A stretch of 64,000 nt of DNA from JAGRCP01 sp942490705 (lineage in GTDB: Bacteria; Chloroflexota; Anaerolineae; Caldilineales; Caldilineaceae). A model generated the notes under the pieces. That model was not told the DNA's origin, made no database searches, and was given only the letters and a program-made list of their open reading frames with translations. Below are positions 23,561 through 31,557 of the stretch, piece by piece. How positions within the stretch are numbered: position 1 is the stretch's first letter; every line of letters begins with the position of its first letter. The stretch lies in the NCBI GenBank assembly GCA_942490705.1, contig CALNXY010000006.1:124001-188000 (forward strand), written 5' to 3'. Both the position numbers and the translations under genes were made by a program.

Positions 23561-25279
23561 CTAGGCGTCCAGTACCTCATACATATCGTGGACGTCATCG
23601 CCGCGGAAGCGCGCCACCTTGTTGGTCGGTGCCAGCGGTTCGGAGTAGAAGAATTCGGGCAGGTCATCATCCTTGTCGGTGAAGCCGGCCTGGCGGTTGA
23701 ACTCATTCTCCAGCTTGAGCGTTTCGCGCCCCAATTCCATGAAGAAGGACGAGTCCAGCTCGGTCCCGACAGCATTGTTAAAGGATTGGGCAATGAAGTC
23801 AAGCGCTTCATTGGTGACCGTACGGCCAAAAAGACAGAAGCCGATAGAGTCGGTGGCCGCAGCGCCGATTTGCGCATCCAGGCTGACGGCCAGCAACTCG
23901 TCGAGCGGTTTGCCCTCCGAATCGAAACGGGGGGCATTGCCCGCCGTGTGGTCGGCGCCCTGCGCGGTGGCCATCATGGAGATACCGGTCACTTCGATCA
24001 CCCGGGGGTCGTAGGCGCTGATGGCCTGCTTCTTGATGACCGGCACCCGGGCCAGACCGTAGTGCTCGCCAACGCGTGCCGTGCCCTGGGCCCAGAGCCG
24101 ACCTTGCTCGGTACCTTCGCGCATCTCCTTCAGCGCCCGAACCATGAAGTCAACATCGCCAAAGGACGCCAGCCCCGCTTCCATGAGCACTGCCAGCGTT
24201 GCGCCTGCCTCAATCGTGTCGATACCCAGATCGTTGGCGATGTGATTGAGTGCGGCCAGATGGTCCGGGTCTTCGATGCCGCAGTTGGTGCCCAGCAGCC
24301 CCAGCGTCTCGTATTCGACGGGCGAGGTCACTTCGTTGCCGTCGGCGTCGGCATAGACGTTGCTACATTGAATCGTACAGCCGGGCATACAGGCGTGGGT
24401 GTGCTGACCGCCCCGCTCAATGTTCTGCTCACGGATGTAGTCGCCGCCCATCTTAAAGGCGCCGTCTGTGGTGTCGACCAGCTGGCCGGCGCTGAAGTTG
24501 CGCACGGGCAAACCGCCGATATGGTTCGTGAAATCGCCCATGCCCATGGTGCCGACCGCCGCGTAGAAGTTCGTGACGACAGGATCATTCTGCAACTTCT
24601 GGGCATAGGTGCGCACATCGCTGAGCACCGACTTGCGGTCATAGAGCGCCGGCATCTTGACCAGGTCGGCCACGATCGCCTTGACCTTCTTGGTGCCCAT
24701 CACTGCGCCCACGCCACCGCGTGCAGCCAAACGCGAGGGGCGGCGGTCGTTGTCACTGAAAGCAATGCCCGCCAGCAATCCCTCATACTCTCCAACGGGA
24801 CCGCAGAGGGCCAGGCTGACGCGTTTGCCATACTGTTCATGCAAAAGGGCTGCGGCTTCGTAGTTGCCCTTGCCCAGATAGGGTTCCGCCGAATCAAAGG
24901 TGATGGCGCCGTCCTTGTGCAGGTGAATGACTACCCACTCGTCGGCGACGCCATGCAGTGTGAAGCCCGAAATGCCCAACTGGCCCAATGCGTAGCTAAA
25001 GGTGCCGCCACCGTTGGCTTCTTTGATGCCCCCCGTCAGTGGGCTCTTGCAGCCGACGCTGGTGCGATTGGCATTGGAGTAGCTTGTTCCGGCCATGGGT
25101 CCGGCCGAAAAGATAAGGGGATTCTCGGCCGACAGGGGATCGACCGTGGCGACGCCCATCTCAAGCAGCGTCTTGGCAATCAAGTAGCGTCCAATCTTGA
25201 CCAGTTCTTCCCCCTGCTGGGGCTGGCGCTCAATCGAATGATCGCCCAGGTTGATGTGCAGGTAAGTGCGCTCGATCAT
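23561..25279 (-). CDS. Aldehyde:ferredoxin oxidoreductase (tungsto/molybdopterin)
   Basis: 572 aa, close to the ~600 aa norm. The N-terminal AOR domain has INLGDHSIERQP, the pterin-binding PLIFSAGPMAGTSYSNANRTSVG, GCKSPLTGG and SRLAARGGVGAVMGTKKVKAI. The cluster-binding segment is CMPGCTIQCSN (C-x3-C-x3-C rather than the textbook C-x2-C-x3-C), and the distal Cys is in SIGFCLFG. The enzyme oxidises aldehydes to acids with ferredoxin in anaerobic metabolism. It is first in the minus-strand catabolic run. Start is ATG at 25277-25279 after GAGAGAGA. Confidence 0.92.
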   Translation of the reverse strand: MIERTYLHINLGDHSIERQPQQGEELVKIGRYLIAKTLLEMGVATVDPLSAENPLIFSAGPMAGTSYSNANRTSVGCKSPLTGGIKEANGGGTFSYALGQLGISGFTLHGVADEWVVIHLHKDGAITFDSAEPYLGKGNYEAAALLHEQYGKRVSLALCGPVGEYEGLLAGIAFSDNDRRPSRLAARGGVGAVMGTKKVKAIVADLVKMPALYDRKSVLSDVRTYAQKLQNDPVVTNFYAAVGTMGMGDFTNHIGGLPVRNFSAGQLVDTTDGAFKMGGDYIREQNIERGGQHTHACMPGCTIQCSNVYADADGNEVTSPVEYETLGLLGTNCGIEDPDHLAALNHIANDLGIDTIEAGATLAVLMEAGLASFGDVDFMVRALKEMREGTEQGRLWAQGTARVGEHYGLARVPVIKKQAISAYDPRVIEVTGISMMATAQGADHTAGNAPRFDSEGKPLDELLAVSLDAQIGAAATDSIGFCLFGRTVTNEALDFIAQSFNNAVGTELDSSFFMELGRETLKLENEFNRQAGFTDKDDDLPEFFYSEPLAPTNKVARFRGDDVHDMYEVLDA

Positions 25280-25324
25280 CGTTCTCTCTCTCGCTTGTCG
25301 ATTCGTACGGTCCAGGGAAATGTG

Positions 25325-25449
25325 CCCTTGGTGATTGTCCGCAAATAACGTAGCGGTTTCACCTTCCTGGAAGCTGTGCAGCGAAACGGGCAGTTACGCG
25401 GAGAGCTTCCAGGAAGGTTGCTCACTTGATTCCGGACAGTCACTTGGGG
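25325..25449. repeat. Nested foldback structure between AOR and trmFO
   Basis: Inner arms ACCTTCCTGGAAGCT (25361-25375) and AGCTTCCAGGAAGGT (25404-25418) are exact 15-bp inverted copies. Outer arms 25325-25341 and 25433-25449 pair at 13 of 17 with three more as G-T. Together they make a ~125-nt two-tier hairpin in the divergent intergenic region. It is on the 5' side of AOR; no known riboswitch was recognised. Confidence 0.6.
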
Positions 25450-25571
25450 CGGGTAAGCCTCTTCATGATAAGCAAATACGCATCTATCTCGCAGCGCGTT
25501 TTGCAAACTGTCAATCGTCTGGCTTTCTATCTGCCGATACTATAACACAGAGAAAATTTTGCGGCACGGTT

Positions 25572-25600
25572 TTGACCGCAACCTCCTGGTTTGCTAGAAT
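25572..25600 (+). promoter_or_regulatory. Promoter of trmFO
   Basis: TTGACC (25572-25577), 17-bp spacer, TAGAAT (25595-25600), 54 bp before the trmFO ATG. Confidence 0.65.
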
Positions 25601-25654
25601 CATGCACTTACCGTCGGCACAGCAGACCGGCGGTTGATTGAAGGAGCAGAGCGC

Positions 25655-27061
25655 ATGACCATCCAAAACGTAACCATTATTGGCGGCGGCCTGGCGGGCA
25701 GTGAAGCGGCCTGGCAGCTCGCCAACCGCGGCATGTCCGTCCAGCTCTACGAAATGCGCCCCGTCCGGCCTACCGACGCCCACATCACTGACCGGCTGGC
25801 CGAATTGGTCTGCAGCAACTCCATGGGCAGCACCATGACCGACCGCGCCCTGGGCATCCTCAAGAACGAAATGCTCAGCATGGGCAGCCTGATCATCAAG
25901 ACCGCCTTCCGCCATGCGCTGCCCGCGGGCAGCGCGTTGGCCGTCAGCCGCGAAGACTTCGCCGAAGACATCACGGCCGCGTTGAGCGAGCACCCCAATA
26001 TTACCATTCGGCGCGAAGAGGCGACGGACATTCCCGCGGGCCCCACGATCCTCGCCACTGGCCCGCTGACCAGCGCCGCGCTCACTGCCCAAATCCAGGC
26101 ATTGACGGGCCAGCAACATCTCTATTTCTATGACGCCATGGCGCCCATTGTCATGGCCGAAAGCATCGACATGTCCATCGCCTTTCGTCAGAGTCGCTAT
26201 GATCGCAGCAGCGGGACGGGAGAGGATGAAGGCGACTACATCAATTGTCCGCTGAACCAGGAAGAGTATGAAGCCTTTGTCGAGGCGATTTTGGCGGCGC
26301 CCAAGCTCGAACTGAAGGGCGCGGACAAAGAGCTAGAGCGTTATTTCGAAGGCTGCATGCCCATCGAAGCGCTGGCAGCCCGCGGCATGAAATCGTTGGC
26401 CTTTGGGCCCATGCGCCCGGTTGGCTTGCGCGATCCGCGCACGGGGCGGCGGCCACACGCTGTCGTCCAGCTGCGGCAGGACAACGTGGCCGGCACGCTC
26501 TACAATATGGTCGGCTTCCAGACCAACATGCGCTGGGGCGCCCAGGCCGAGGCGTTGCAGATGATTCCGGGGCTGCAGGAGGCCGAGTTTGTGCGCCTGG
26601 GCCAGATGCACCGCAACACCTTTATCAACAGCCCCACGCTCCTGCGCGAGACGCTGCAGTTCCGCACGCGCGACGACCTCTTTTTCGCCGGCCAGATCAC
26701 GGGCACCGAAGGCTATGTAGGCAGCACCATGGGCGGCCTCCTGGCGGGCATCAACATGGCGCGGCGCTTGCAGGGCGAGGCCCTGCTCAGCCCGCCGCGG
26801 GCGTCGATGATGGGAGCACTGCTCTACTACATCACCCATGCCGAGCCCAAGGACTTCCAGCCCATGAAGGCCAATATGGGCATCTTGCCGGAGCTGGAGG
26901 ATCCTGTGCGCAACAAGCGCGCCCGCTACGCCGCCTATGCGGCGCGGGCCGAAGCAGCAATGGCAGACTATTTGCGGGCGATGGATTTCACGCCGCTGGA
27001 ACGCTCATCGATGGCGGACTATCTACCCGCGGCTGAGATTCTCATCGAAAATGCAGAGTAA
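25655..27061 (+). CDS. trmFO: Methylenetetrahydrofolate-tRNA-(uracil-5-)-methyltransferase
   Basis: 468 aa from the ATG at 25655, preceded by AAGGAG; a seven-codon in-frame extension is not needed. The FAD motif is VTIIGGGLAGSEAAWQLA. Cys in ELVCSNSMGS (near 53) and Cys in YFEGCMPIEALAARG are the two cysteines implicated in catalysis. GRRPHAVVQLRQDN and AGQITGTEGYVGSTMGGLLAG are family landmarks. It makes m5U54 in tRNA using methylene-THF and FAD in the cytosol, as in Firmicutes and other TrmA-less bacteria. Own promoter and terminator, so monocistronic. Confidence 0.97.
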   Translation: MTIQNVTIIGGGLAGSEAAWQLANRGMSVQLYEMRPVRPTDAHITDRLAELVCSNSMGSTMTDRALGILKNEMLSMGSLIIKTAFRHALPAGSALAVSREDFAEDITAALSEHPNITIRREEATDIPAGPTILATGPLTSAALTAQIQALTGQQHLYFYDAMAPIVMAESIDMSIAFRQSRYDRSSGTGEDEGDYINCPLNQEEYEAFVEAILAAPKLELKGADKELERYFEGCMPIEALAARGMKSLAFGPMRPVGLRDPRTGRRPHAVVQLRQDNVAGTLYNMVGFQTNMRWGAQAEALQMIPGLQEAEFVRLGQMHRNTFINSPTLLRETLQFRTRDDLFFAGQITGTEGYVGSTMGGLLAGINMARRLQGEALLSPPRASMMGALLYYITHAEPKDFQPMKANMGILPELEDPVRNKRARYAAYAARAEAAMADYLRAMDFTPLERSSMADYLPAAEILIENAE

Positions 27062-27066
27062 AGAAC

Positions 27067-27106
27067 AAAAAAACGGTTAATGGGCGCTGATCCCATTAAC
27101 CGTTTT
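27067..27106. terminator. Bidirectional intrinsic terminator
   Basis: A perfect 15-bp stem (27070-27084 with 27092-27106) and a 7-nt loop. It has an A-run on the left that becomes a U-run for the minus strand, and TTTT on the right. It lies between convergent trmFO and the SH3-lipoprotein gene. Confidence 0.85.
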
Positions 27107-27133
27107 CCATTCTCTATTCTTCATCAAGCATTT

Positions 27134-28261
27134 CTATTCGGCCGGCTCAGCAAACCCAAGCTCAATATTGGTGTCGATCAAGCGCTGTTCCAGCGTTTCG
27201 CTGTCGCCAAAGTAAGCGCGGCTGTAGGTTTCACCGTCATATTCACCCGAGTAGAGCCAGCGTTTGGTATAGGTAAGCAGGGTCAGCGCGCCAGTCTTCA
27301 CATCGTGACAGGTGGAGCCTTCGTAGATGGTGGTCCAGCCGTCCCCTTCGTCGATTTCCACATCGCGCGGCTCGGAGCACCAGACGATCACGCCCAGTTC
27401 ATCGTCATATTTATAGACGCCATTGGCTTCCCCCGGCTCGGCGCCCAGCCAATAGCCATAGAGAAAATTCTCGGCAAAGTCGCCGGTGCGCTCACGACCG
27501 GTTACGGGGTCGACCTCAAAGATCCAGCTGTCGGTGGCAAAGCAGGCATCGTCCCAAACCACTTCATGGGCGACTTGGAGAAATTGCAGGTTGGTCGAGT
27601 CGGCTTGGGCCGTCACTGTCGCCTGGCAGGCGTCGACCGCACAGCGCTCCTCTGCGCCACAGGCCCAGTCCACGCTCCAGGTCGCCTCCAGGCCCTCCGG
27701 CATGAGCGGGGCTACGTCCTCGGCAATGGCCACGTTAGAGAAGTTTGTCCCATCGCCCGGCGACACGACCTGGGCAGAGACCCACGCCTCAATCGGCTGG
27801 CCATCAGGGCTGGCCAGCGGCGAGACACAGCAAACCTCGTACCAAGCGCTGTCTTCACTCTGACTGAGCACCTCAAACGTCGTCCCCGGATTGCCTTTAC
27901 CAACGATTTCGGCCTCCAAATCGGGGGCGCTGCGCATATTGGCACGCGCGCCCTGGGTGGCGACAATCACGTAAGCTTTCTCTTCTTCGGCGTCAGCGTC
28001 TGCAGCATCTTCCGCCGTTGCCTCAGCATCAGCTTCCTCAGCAGCCGGATCTTCTTCCGTGATCTCGACGTAATCATCGAGCGAATCGATGTAGTCGCTT
28101 TCAATGGCCGCCGCGGGCGCGGCCGGGGTCGCACTCTGCGAGACGCCGCTGGTGCTACAGCCGGCAACCAGCAGTAGAGCGGCAAGGGCCAGCAATACGA
28201 CGACAGCGCGGTTGGACGAGATACGGGCGGAACGTTTGTCGCGGGTAGGGAAAAGAGTCAT
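27134..28261 (-). CDS. Lipoprotein with bacterial SH3-like domain
   Basis: 375 aa. A positively charged start, then a hydrophobic helix ending in LLLVAGCS, a lipobox with the lipidated Cys near residue 35. A long acidic low-complexity linker (Glu/Asp/Ala, ~50-95) follows. Residues ~95-155 look like an SH3b domain (ATQGARANMRSAPD, GTTFEVLSQSEDSAWYEV). The rest, with several paired cysteines (WACGAEERCAVDACQ, WDDACF, STCHDVKTG), is unrecognised. Exported and membrane-anchored; perhaps cell-wall binding. Confidence 0.8.
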   Translation of the reverse strand: MTLFPTRDKRSARISSNRAVVVLLALAALLLVAGCSTSGVSQSATPAAPAAAIESDYIDSLDDYVEITEEDPAAEEADAEATAEDAADADAEEEKAYVIVATQGARANMRSAPDLEAEIVGKGNPGTTFEVLSQSEDSAWYEVCCVSPLASPDGQPIEAWVSAQVVSPGDGTNFSNVAIAEDVAPLMPEGLEATWSVDWACGAEERCAVDACQATVTAQADSTNLQFLQVAHEVVWDDACFATDSWIFEVDPVTGRERTGDFAENFLYGYWLGAEPGEANGVYKYDDELGVIVWCSEPRDVEIDEGDGWTTIYEGSTCHDVKTGALTLLTYTKRWLYSGEYDGETYSRAYFGDSETLEQRLIDTNIELGFAEPAE

Positions 28262-28417
28262 GGACGTTTCATTCAGATAGTGGCGTCTTGGTCACAAAAA
28301 AACAAGACCAGGGCCTAGTTGACATGGCACTCAAACGAGCCTAACTATAGCATGGGTGTAGCGGCTTGCCCAAAGCGGCGCCCGACAAATCACGCACCTT
28401 TGCGCACTTGCGCCTGG

Positions 28418-29008
28418 CTAGATCTGGAGCAATAGATTCTCCAACAGGCCCATCTCGTCGAGTCCTTCGTAGGCATAGGTCCGCACAAGATAGTTTTCGT
28501 CATTCAAGTACTGGAACATGACCCCGGCTGCTGCCAGGGTCGCACTCTTGCGCAATGCGGCCATGGCACGTGACCGCGCGCCTTCATGCTCACCGCGCAG
28601 CACGTCGACCAGGACAGGCACGGCCGCATCGCCACACATGGCCAGGGCATCAGCCCCCGCCTGGCGGACAAAGCCTTCCTCATCTTGCAGCAGATTGGCA
28701 ACAAGCGGCAGGGCAACGGGGGCAGCCGGATCGCGTTGGGCGATGTGAGCAAGAGCCAGTGCAGCGGTCGCACGCTCCGCCGCATCATCATCCGCCAGAC
28801 ATGCGGTCAAAACAGGCAGCGCAGCGGCTGATCCGCATGAGGCCAGGGCCCGGGTCATCCACCAGCGTTCTTCTTCGTCCGGTGCGGCAGCCAGCCGCGC
28901 CAGAATGAACGGCTCATCTGCCGGAGCAAGTTGGACCGCGGCATTTTCGGCCGCGGTTTCATCGTCTGCGGCGACCGCGCGCAGAAATGTGTCGAGGGCC
29001 GATCTCAT
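28418..29008 (-). CDS. HEAT-repeat protein
   Basis: 196 aa, made of short HEAT/PBS-lyase-type repeats such as ALASCGSAAALPVLTACLAD, AAERATAALALAHIA, GFVRQAGADALAMCGDAAVP and GARSRAMAALRKSATLAA. Cytosolic, no signal peptide. These solenoids mediate protein-protein contacts or act as phycobilin-lyase-like scaffolds; no phycobilin context exists here. Start is ATG at 29006-29008 with a weak SD. Confidence 0.85.
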   Translation of the reverse strand: MRSALDTFLRAVAADDETAAENAAVQLAPADEPFILARLAAAPDEEERWWMTRALASCGSAAALPVLTACLADDDAAERATAALALAHIAQRDPAAPVALPLVANLLQDEEGFVRQAGADALAMCGDAAVPVLVDVLRGEHEGARSRAMAALRKSATLAAAGVMFQYLNDENYLVRTYAYEGLDEMGLLENLLLQI

Positions 29009-29136
29009 GGGGCCTGCACCTCTTCTTTTTGTTCTTTTTGATTGGAAATGCAGACGTTGCGGTGCAGCGCCTGCACGGAAGTCTGTATGGCGGCGAGGTT
29101 ATGCGTGAACATGGAGGAATTGTAACATCATCATCG

Positions 29137-30090
29137 CTACTGGACACGGCACGGCAGGTCGTATAGGTTCACCCAGTCGTAAACCAGTTCGGCGATTTCG
29201 TCACGGGCGCCGCCAACCAGACCGGTGTTGCCAGCGGGTAGCGCCAGGTCGGAGACGCCGTAGAGCAGTTCGTCATTGCTAAAGAAATTCAGGGTTCGTC
29301 CATCGTCCATAAGAGAGAGTTTGTTGGCCTGACCCGCCGGGTTGAGCGCGGGCGACTCAGTCCACGGCTGGAGCGTCACCCACTCGCCGTCGAGTTGCAG
29401 CACAACGCGATAGCTGCCGCTGCCGTCGACCACGAACATGTAGAAGCTGCGCGTGTTCTGAAAACGCCCCAGGAGCCCGGTGTAGGCCGTGGGCGACTCA
29501 CCGGCGATTGCAGTGCTCGTTTCAACTCGATAAGGACCAAGACAAGCCTTGCCCAGTACGCTCCACGTCATGTTATCGGGCCAGATGCGCATGCGATAGA
29601 CGCCCGCATCGCGATCAGTCCAGATTTGGTACTGATTGGGCATGGACTCCTCGTCCAGCCCGGCCGCGGCTGCCGTAAAATCGACTTCGATCAAACGCCG
29701 ATAGACGCCTTCATCTTCCAAATCATAGGTGACAAAGGCTGAGGAAGCGCCGCCGCCGCCCCAGGTATCGTTAAGATCGGCCTGGATCTCGGCCCAACTG
29801 AGCGGCCAATCCAGCATGCGGCCGAGCAGCAGCAAGAGCGTAGCCAGCGCCAACGCCGAGAGCAGCAGCGCCAGCCAGCGCAAACGCCACTGGGGAATGT
29901 CATCATCCGGCGGGCGCTGCACTTCAGCTCTGGCCGTGGGTCGGGATGGGTCCAACCCGATTGCGGCGCGCTTCTCCGCGCTCATGGTGCGTGTGGTCTG
30001 GCCCGGCTGGCTGGAGACATCCGTGCCCGTGATCGTGGTGGTTTCAACGACGGTCGAACGCTCGACAGTCGTTTCATCATGCTGAGCCAT
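29137..30090 (-). CDS. Single-pass membrane protein with LamG-like C-terminal domain
   Basis: 317 aa from the ATG at 30090, preceded by CTGGAG; 27 more in-frame codons upstream run through promoter-like repeats. Residues ~1-95 are a Thr/Ser-rich cytoplasmic segment (TTVERSTVVETTTITGTDV). One hydrophobic helix follows (LALLLSALALATLLLLLG). The outer part is beta-rich (YQIWTDRDAGVYRMRIWP, FYMFVVDGSGSYRVVLQLDG, LNFFSNDELLYGVSD) and reads like the concanavalin-type fold common in Chloroflexota surface proteins. Exact family not recognised. Confidence 0.75.
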   Translation of the reverse strand: MAQHDETTVERSTVVETTTITGTDVSSQPGQTTRTMSAEKRAAIGLDPSRPTARAEVQRPPDDDIPQWRLRWLALLLSALALATLLLLLGRMLDWPLSWAEIQADLNDTWGGGGASSAFVTYDLEDEGVYRRLIEVDFTAAAAGLDEESMPNQYQIWTDRDAGVYRMRIWPDNMTWSVLGKACLGPYRVETSTAIAGESPTAYTGLLGRFQNTRSFYMFVVDGSGSYRVVLQLDGEWVTLQPWTESPALNPAGQANKLSLMDDGRTLNFFSNDELLYGVSDLALPAGNTGLVGGARDEIAELVYDWVNLYDLPCRVQ

Positions 30091-30143
30091 GAGGACTCCA
30101 GGGGCTGAGGTTGATGAGCAGGCAGAGTTTGCTAAGGCTAGCA

Positions 30144-30175
30144 ACATAACATAACAAACACCACATAACATAACA
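30144..30175. repeat. Direct repeat ACATAACATAACA
   Basis: Two exact copies of ACATAACATAACA at 30144-30156 and 30163-30175, 19-bp period, lying 54-85 bp upstream of the membrane protein start. Possibly a regulator-binding site or simple-sequence expansion. Confidence 0.5.
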
Positions 30176-30285
30176 CAGCCTGTGCATCTACGGCAAGCCC
30201 ATTATAGCATCTTGCGTGGAATCCTGGCAGCAAGCCGTCCTGGTTTCGACAGGTTCAACCGGCGCTGGCTCCATAGGTTCTATCG

Positions 30286-30492
30286 TTATGGGCCATGCCC
30301 CCGATACGAATCCACAAGGGGTGGCCATTGCGATTCCACGCCGCCAATCATGATTGGTCCGACAATGGCTGTCTCATCATTCCCGACTTCATCCACAAGC
30401 TCAACAAAGACGAACCAGCGCTGGCCGTTGCTGACCGATGACGTTTTGTTCGGTATTCCCCGCCTCGTCTACACTTCGCACGGTGGCAGACG
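30286..30492 (-). pseudogene. Frameshifted remnant of a surface protein with Ig/FN3-like repeats
   Basis: On the minus strand, one frame reads ATVRSVDEAGNTEQNVIG and the next frame continues RWFVFVELVDEVGNDETAIVG followed by PIMIGG, before a stop at 30286. Both parts carry the VDExGN-x-E turn common in bacterial Ig/FN3-like repeats, so a coding past with a frameshift is likely. No start or SD is present. Evidence is pattern-level only. Confidence 0.4.
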
Positions 30493-30512
30493 CTGAACAG
30501 GTTTATTTCCGC

Positions 30513-31457
30513 CTACTGGGGCGGGGTCAGTTCAGTCCAGAATTCGGCTAGATAGCCTTGGGCATCGGCGGTGAAGAGTTGCCCGATTACTGTAGGCGTT
30601 TCGCCGTCGCACTGCCAGGAATAGACCGTCGCACGCCCGGTCACCGCGGCAGGAATGGCATCGGCATTGGCATTCGCTTGGCAGAATTCGGTCATGGCGT
30701 CGGTTGGCGTGTCCGACAGGTCGGCCTTTTCGCCGCAGGGCAGATTGGCGCCCACCACGCAAACCCAAACATTGCCGTCCATGCAGCGCCACTGAGCCGC
30801 CTGTTGGATGGCTTCCGGCGCATCGGCCGAGATCAGATCCTGGGCAATCATGCCCTGGATAATCGCATCAGGCAGTTGACCGTCAACCGCTTCACCGGCC
30901 GGCGTGTCGTCGGTACCAGCGGAAGCGCAATAGGCAAAGGGATCACTCTCCGCTGCCGGCGTGGATTGATCGCCGGATGGGGCGGTCTGACCGCAGGTTC
31001 CGTTGTAGTAATCCCACACGTTGCAGCTTTGGCCATCGGGCAGCGTACACGTCCCGTCCTCTTCGCCCGACGCCGTTGTGGTCGATTCGTCGGCCTGATA
31101 TTCGCCGCCGGTGATGGCGCAGTAGCGCGCCGCGTCCGTGGCAAAGCCGGTCACTTTCAGTCCGCCAGCGGGACACTCGCCCCGGAACAGCGCCCACTCT
31201 TCGCATTGAAGATTGTCCTCAAAATAGCACACCCCGAATTCACCGCCGTCGCCCCGCGTCTCGATGGTCAGCGTGCCGCCCTGTTCGGTGCAGTTTACCG
31301 AAGCGGGATTGGCAAGTTGCGGCGCGGATGTCGCGTCAGGCGCCGCGGTAGCTTCCGCGGGGGGCGCGACCGGCGTCACGGCTGTGCATGCTGTCAGCAA
31401 GACGCCGACGCAAAGCAGGCCAAGCCACATCAATACTGGAAAGCGCTTTTGTCGCAT
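30513..31457 (-). CDS. Lipoprotein with tandem DUF333-like domains
   Basis: 314 aa. Signal peptide with lipobox VLLTACTA, the Cys near residue 24, then an Ala/Pro linker. Two DUF333-like cysteine units follow: NPASVNCTEQGGTL with GVCYFEDNLQCEEWALFRGEC, and RYCAITGGEY with GTCTLPDGQSCNVWDYYNGTC. The remaining ~140 residues have scattered cysteines and no recognised fold. Start is ATG at 31455-31457 after AAGGAG. DUF333 units are found in putative hemolysin-like lipoproteins; function unknown. Confidence 0.85.
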   Translation of the reverse strand: MRQKRFPVLMWLGLLCVGVLLTACTAVTPVAPPAEATAAPDATSAPQLANPASVNCTEQGGTLTIETRGDGGEFGVCYFEDNLQCEEWALFRGECPAGGLKVTGFATDAARYCAITGGEYQADESTTTASGEEDGTCTLPDGQSCNVWDYYNGTCGQTAPSGDQSTPAAESDPFAYCASAGTDDTPAGEAVDGQLPDAIIQGMIAQDLISADAPEAIQQAAQWRCMDGNVWVCVVGANLPCGEKADLSDTPTDAMTEFCQANANADAIPAAVTGRATVYSWQCDGETPTVIGQLFTADAQGYLAEFWTELTPPQ

Positions 31458-31557
31458 CAGATCACTCCTTCAGTCATTTTCGCTGGAGAACGCCAGAGAG
31501 ACACCCAGTGTATCACTCGGCTGTAGCATATCATGCTCGGTAACAACGCGGCGACCC

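Larger units (their letters stand above)
30091..30512. other. Intergenic region with repeats and a decayed gene
   Basis: About 420 bp upstream of the membrane protein gene. It holds the 13-bp direct repeats at 30144-30175, a TTTCGACAGGTTCAACC sequence resembling the 4016-4085 repeat, and the decayed surface-protein fragment at 30286-30492. No intact gene seen. Confidence 0.5.

Noticed and set aside
22712..25348. Very long plus-strand open frame (about 880 codons) opposite the thiolase and AOR genes
   Set aside because: It is the antisense shadow of two clear enzyme genes; no motif, SD or family resemblance. Long antisense frames are expected at this GC content.
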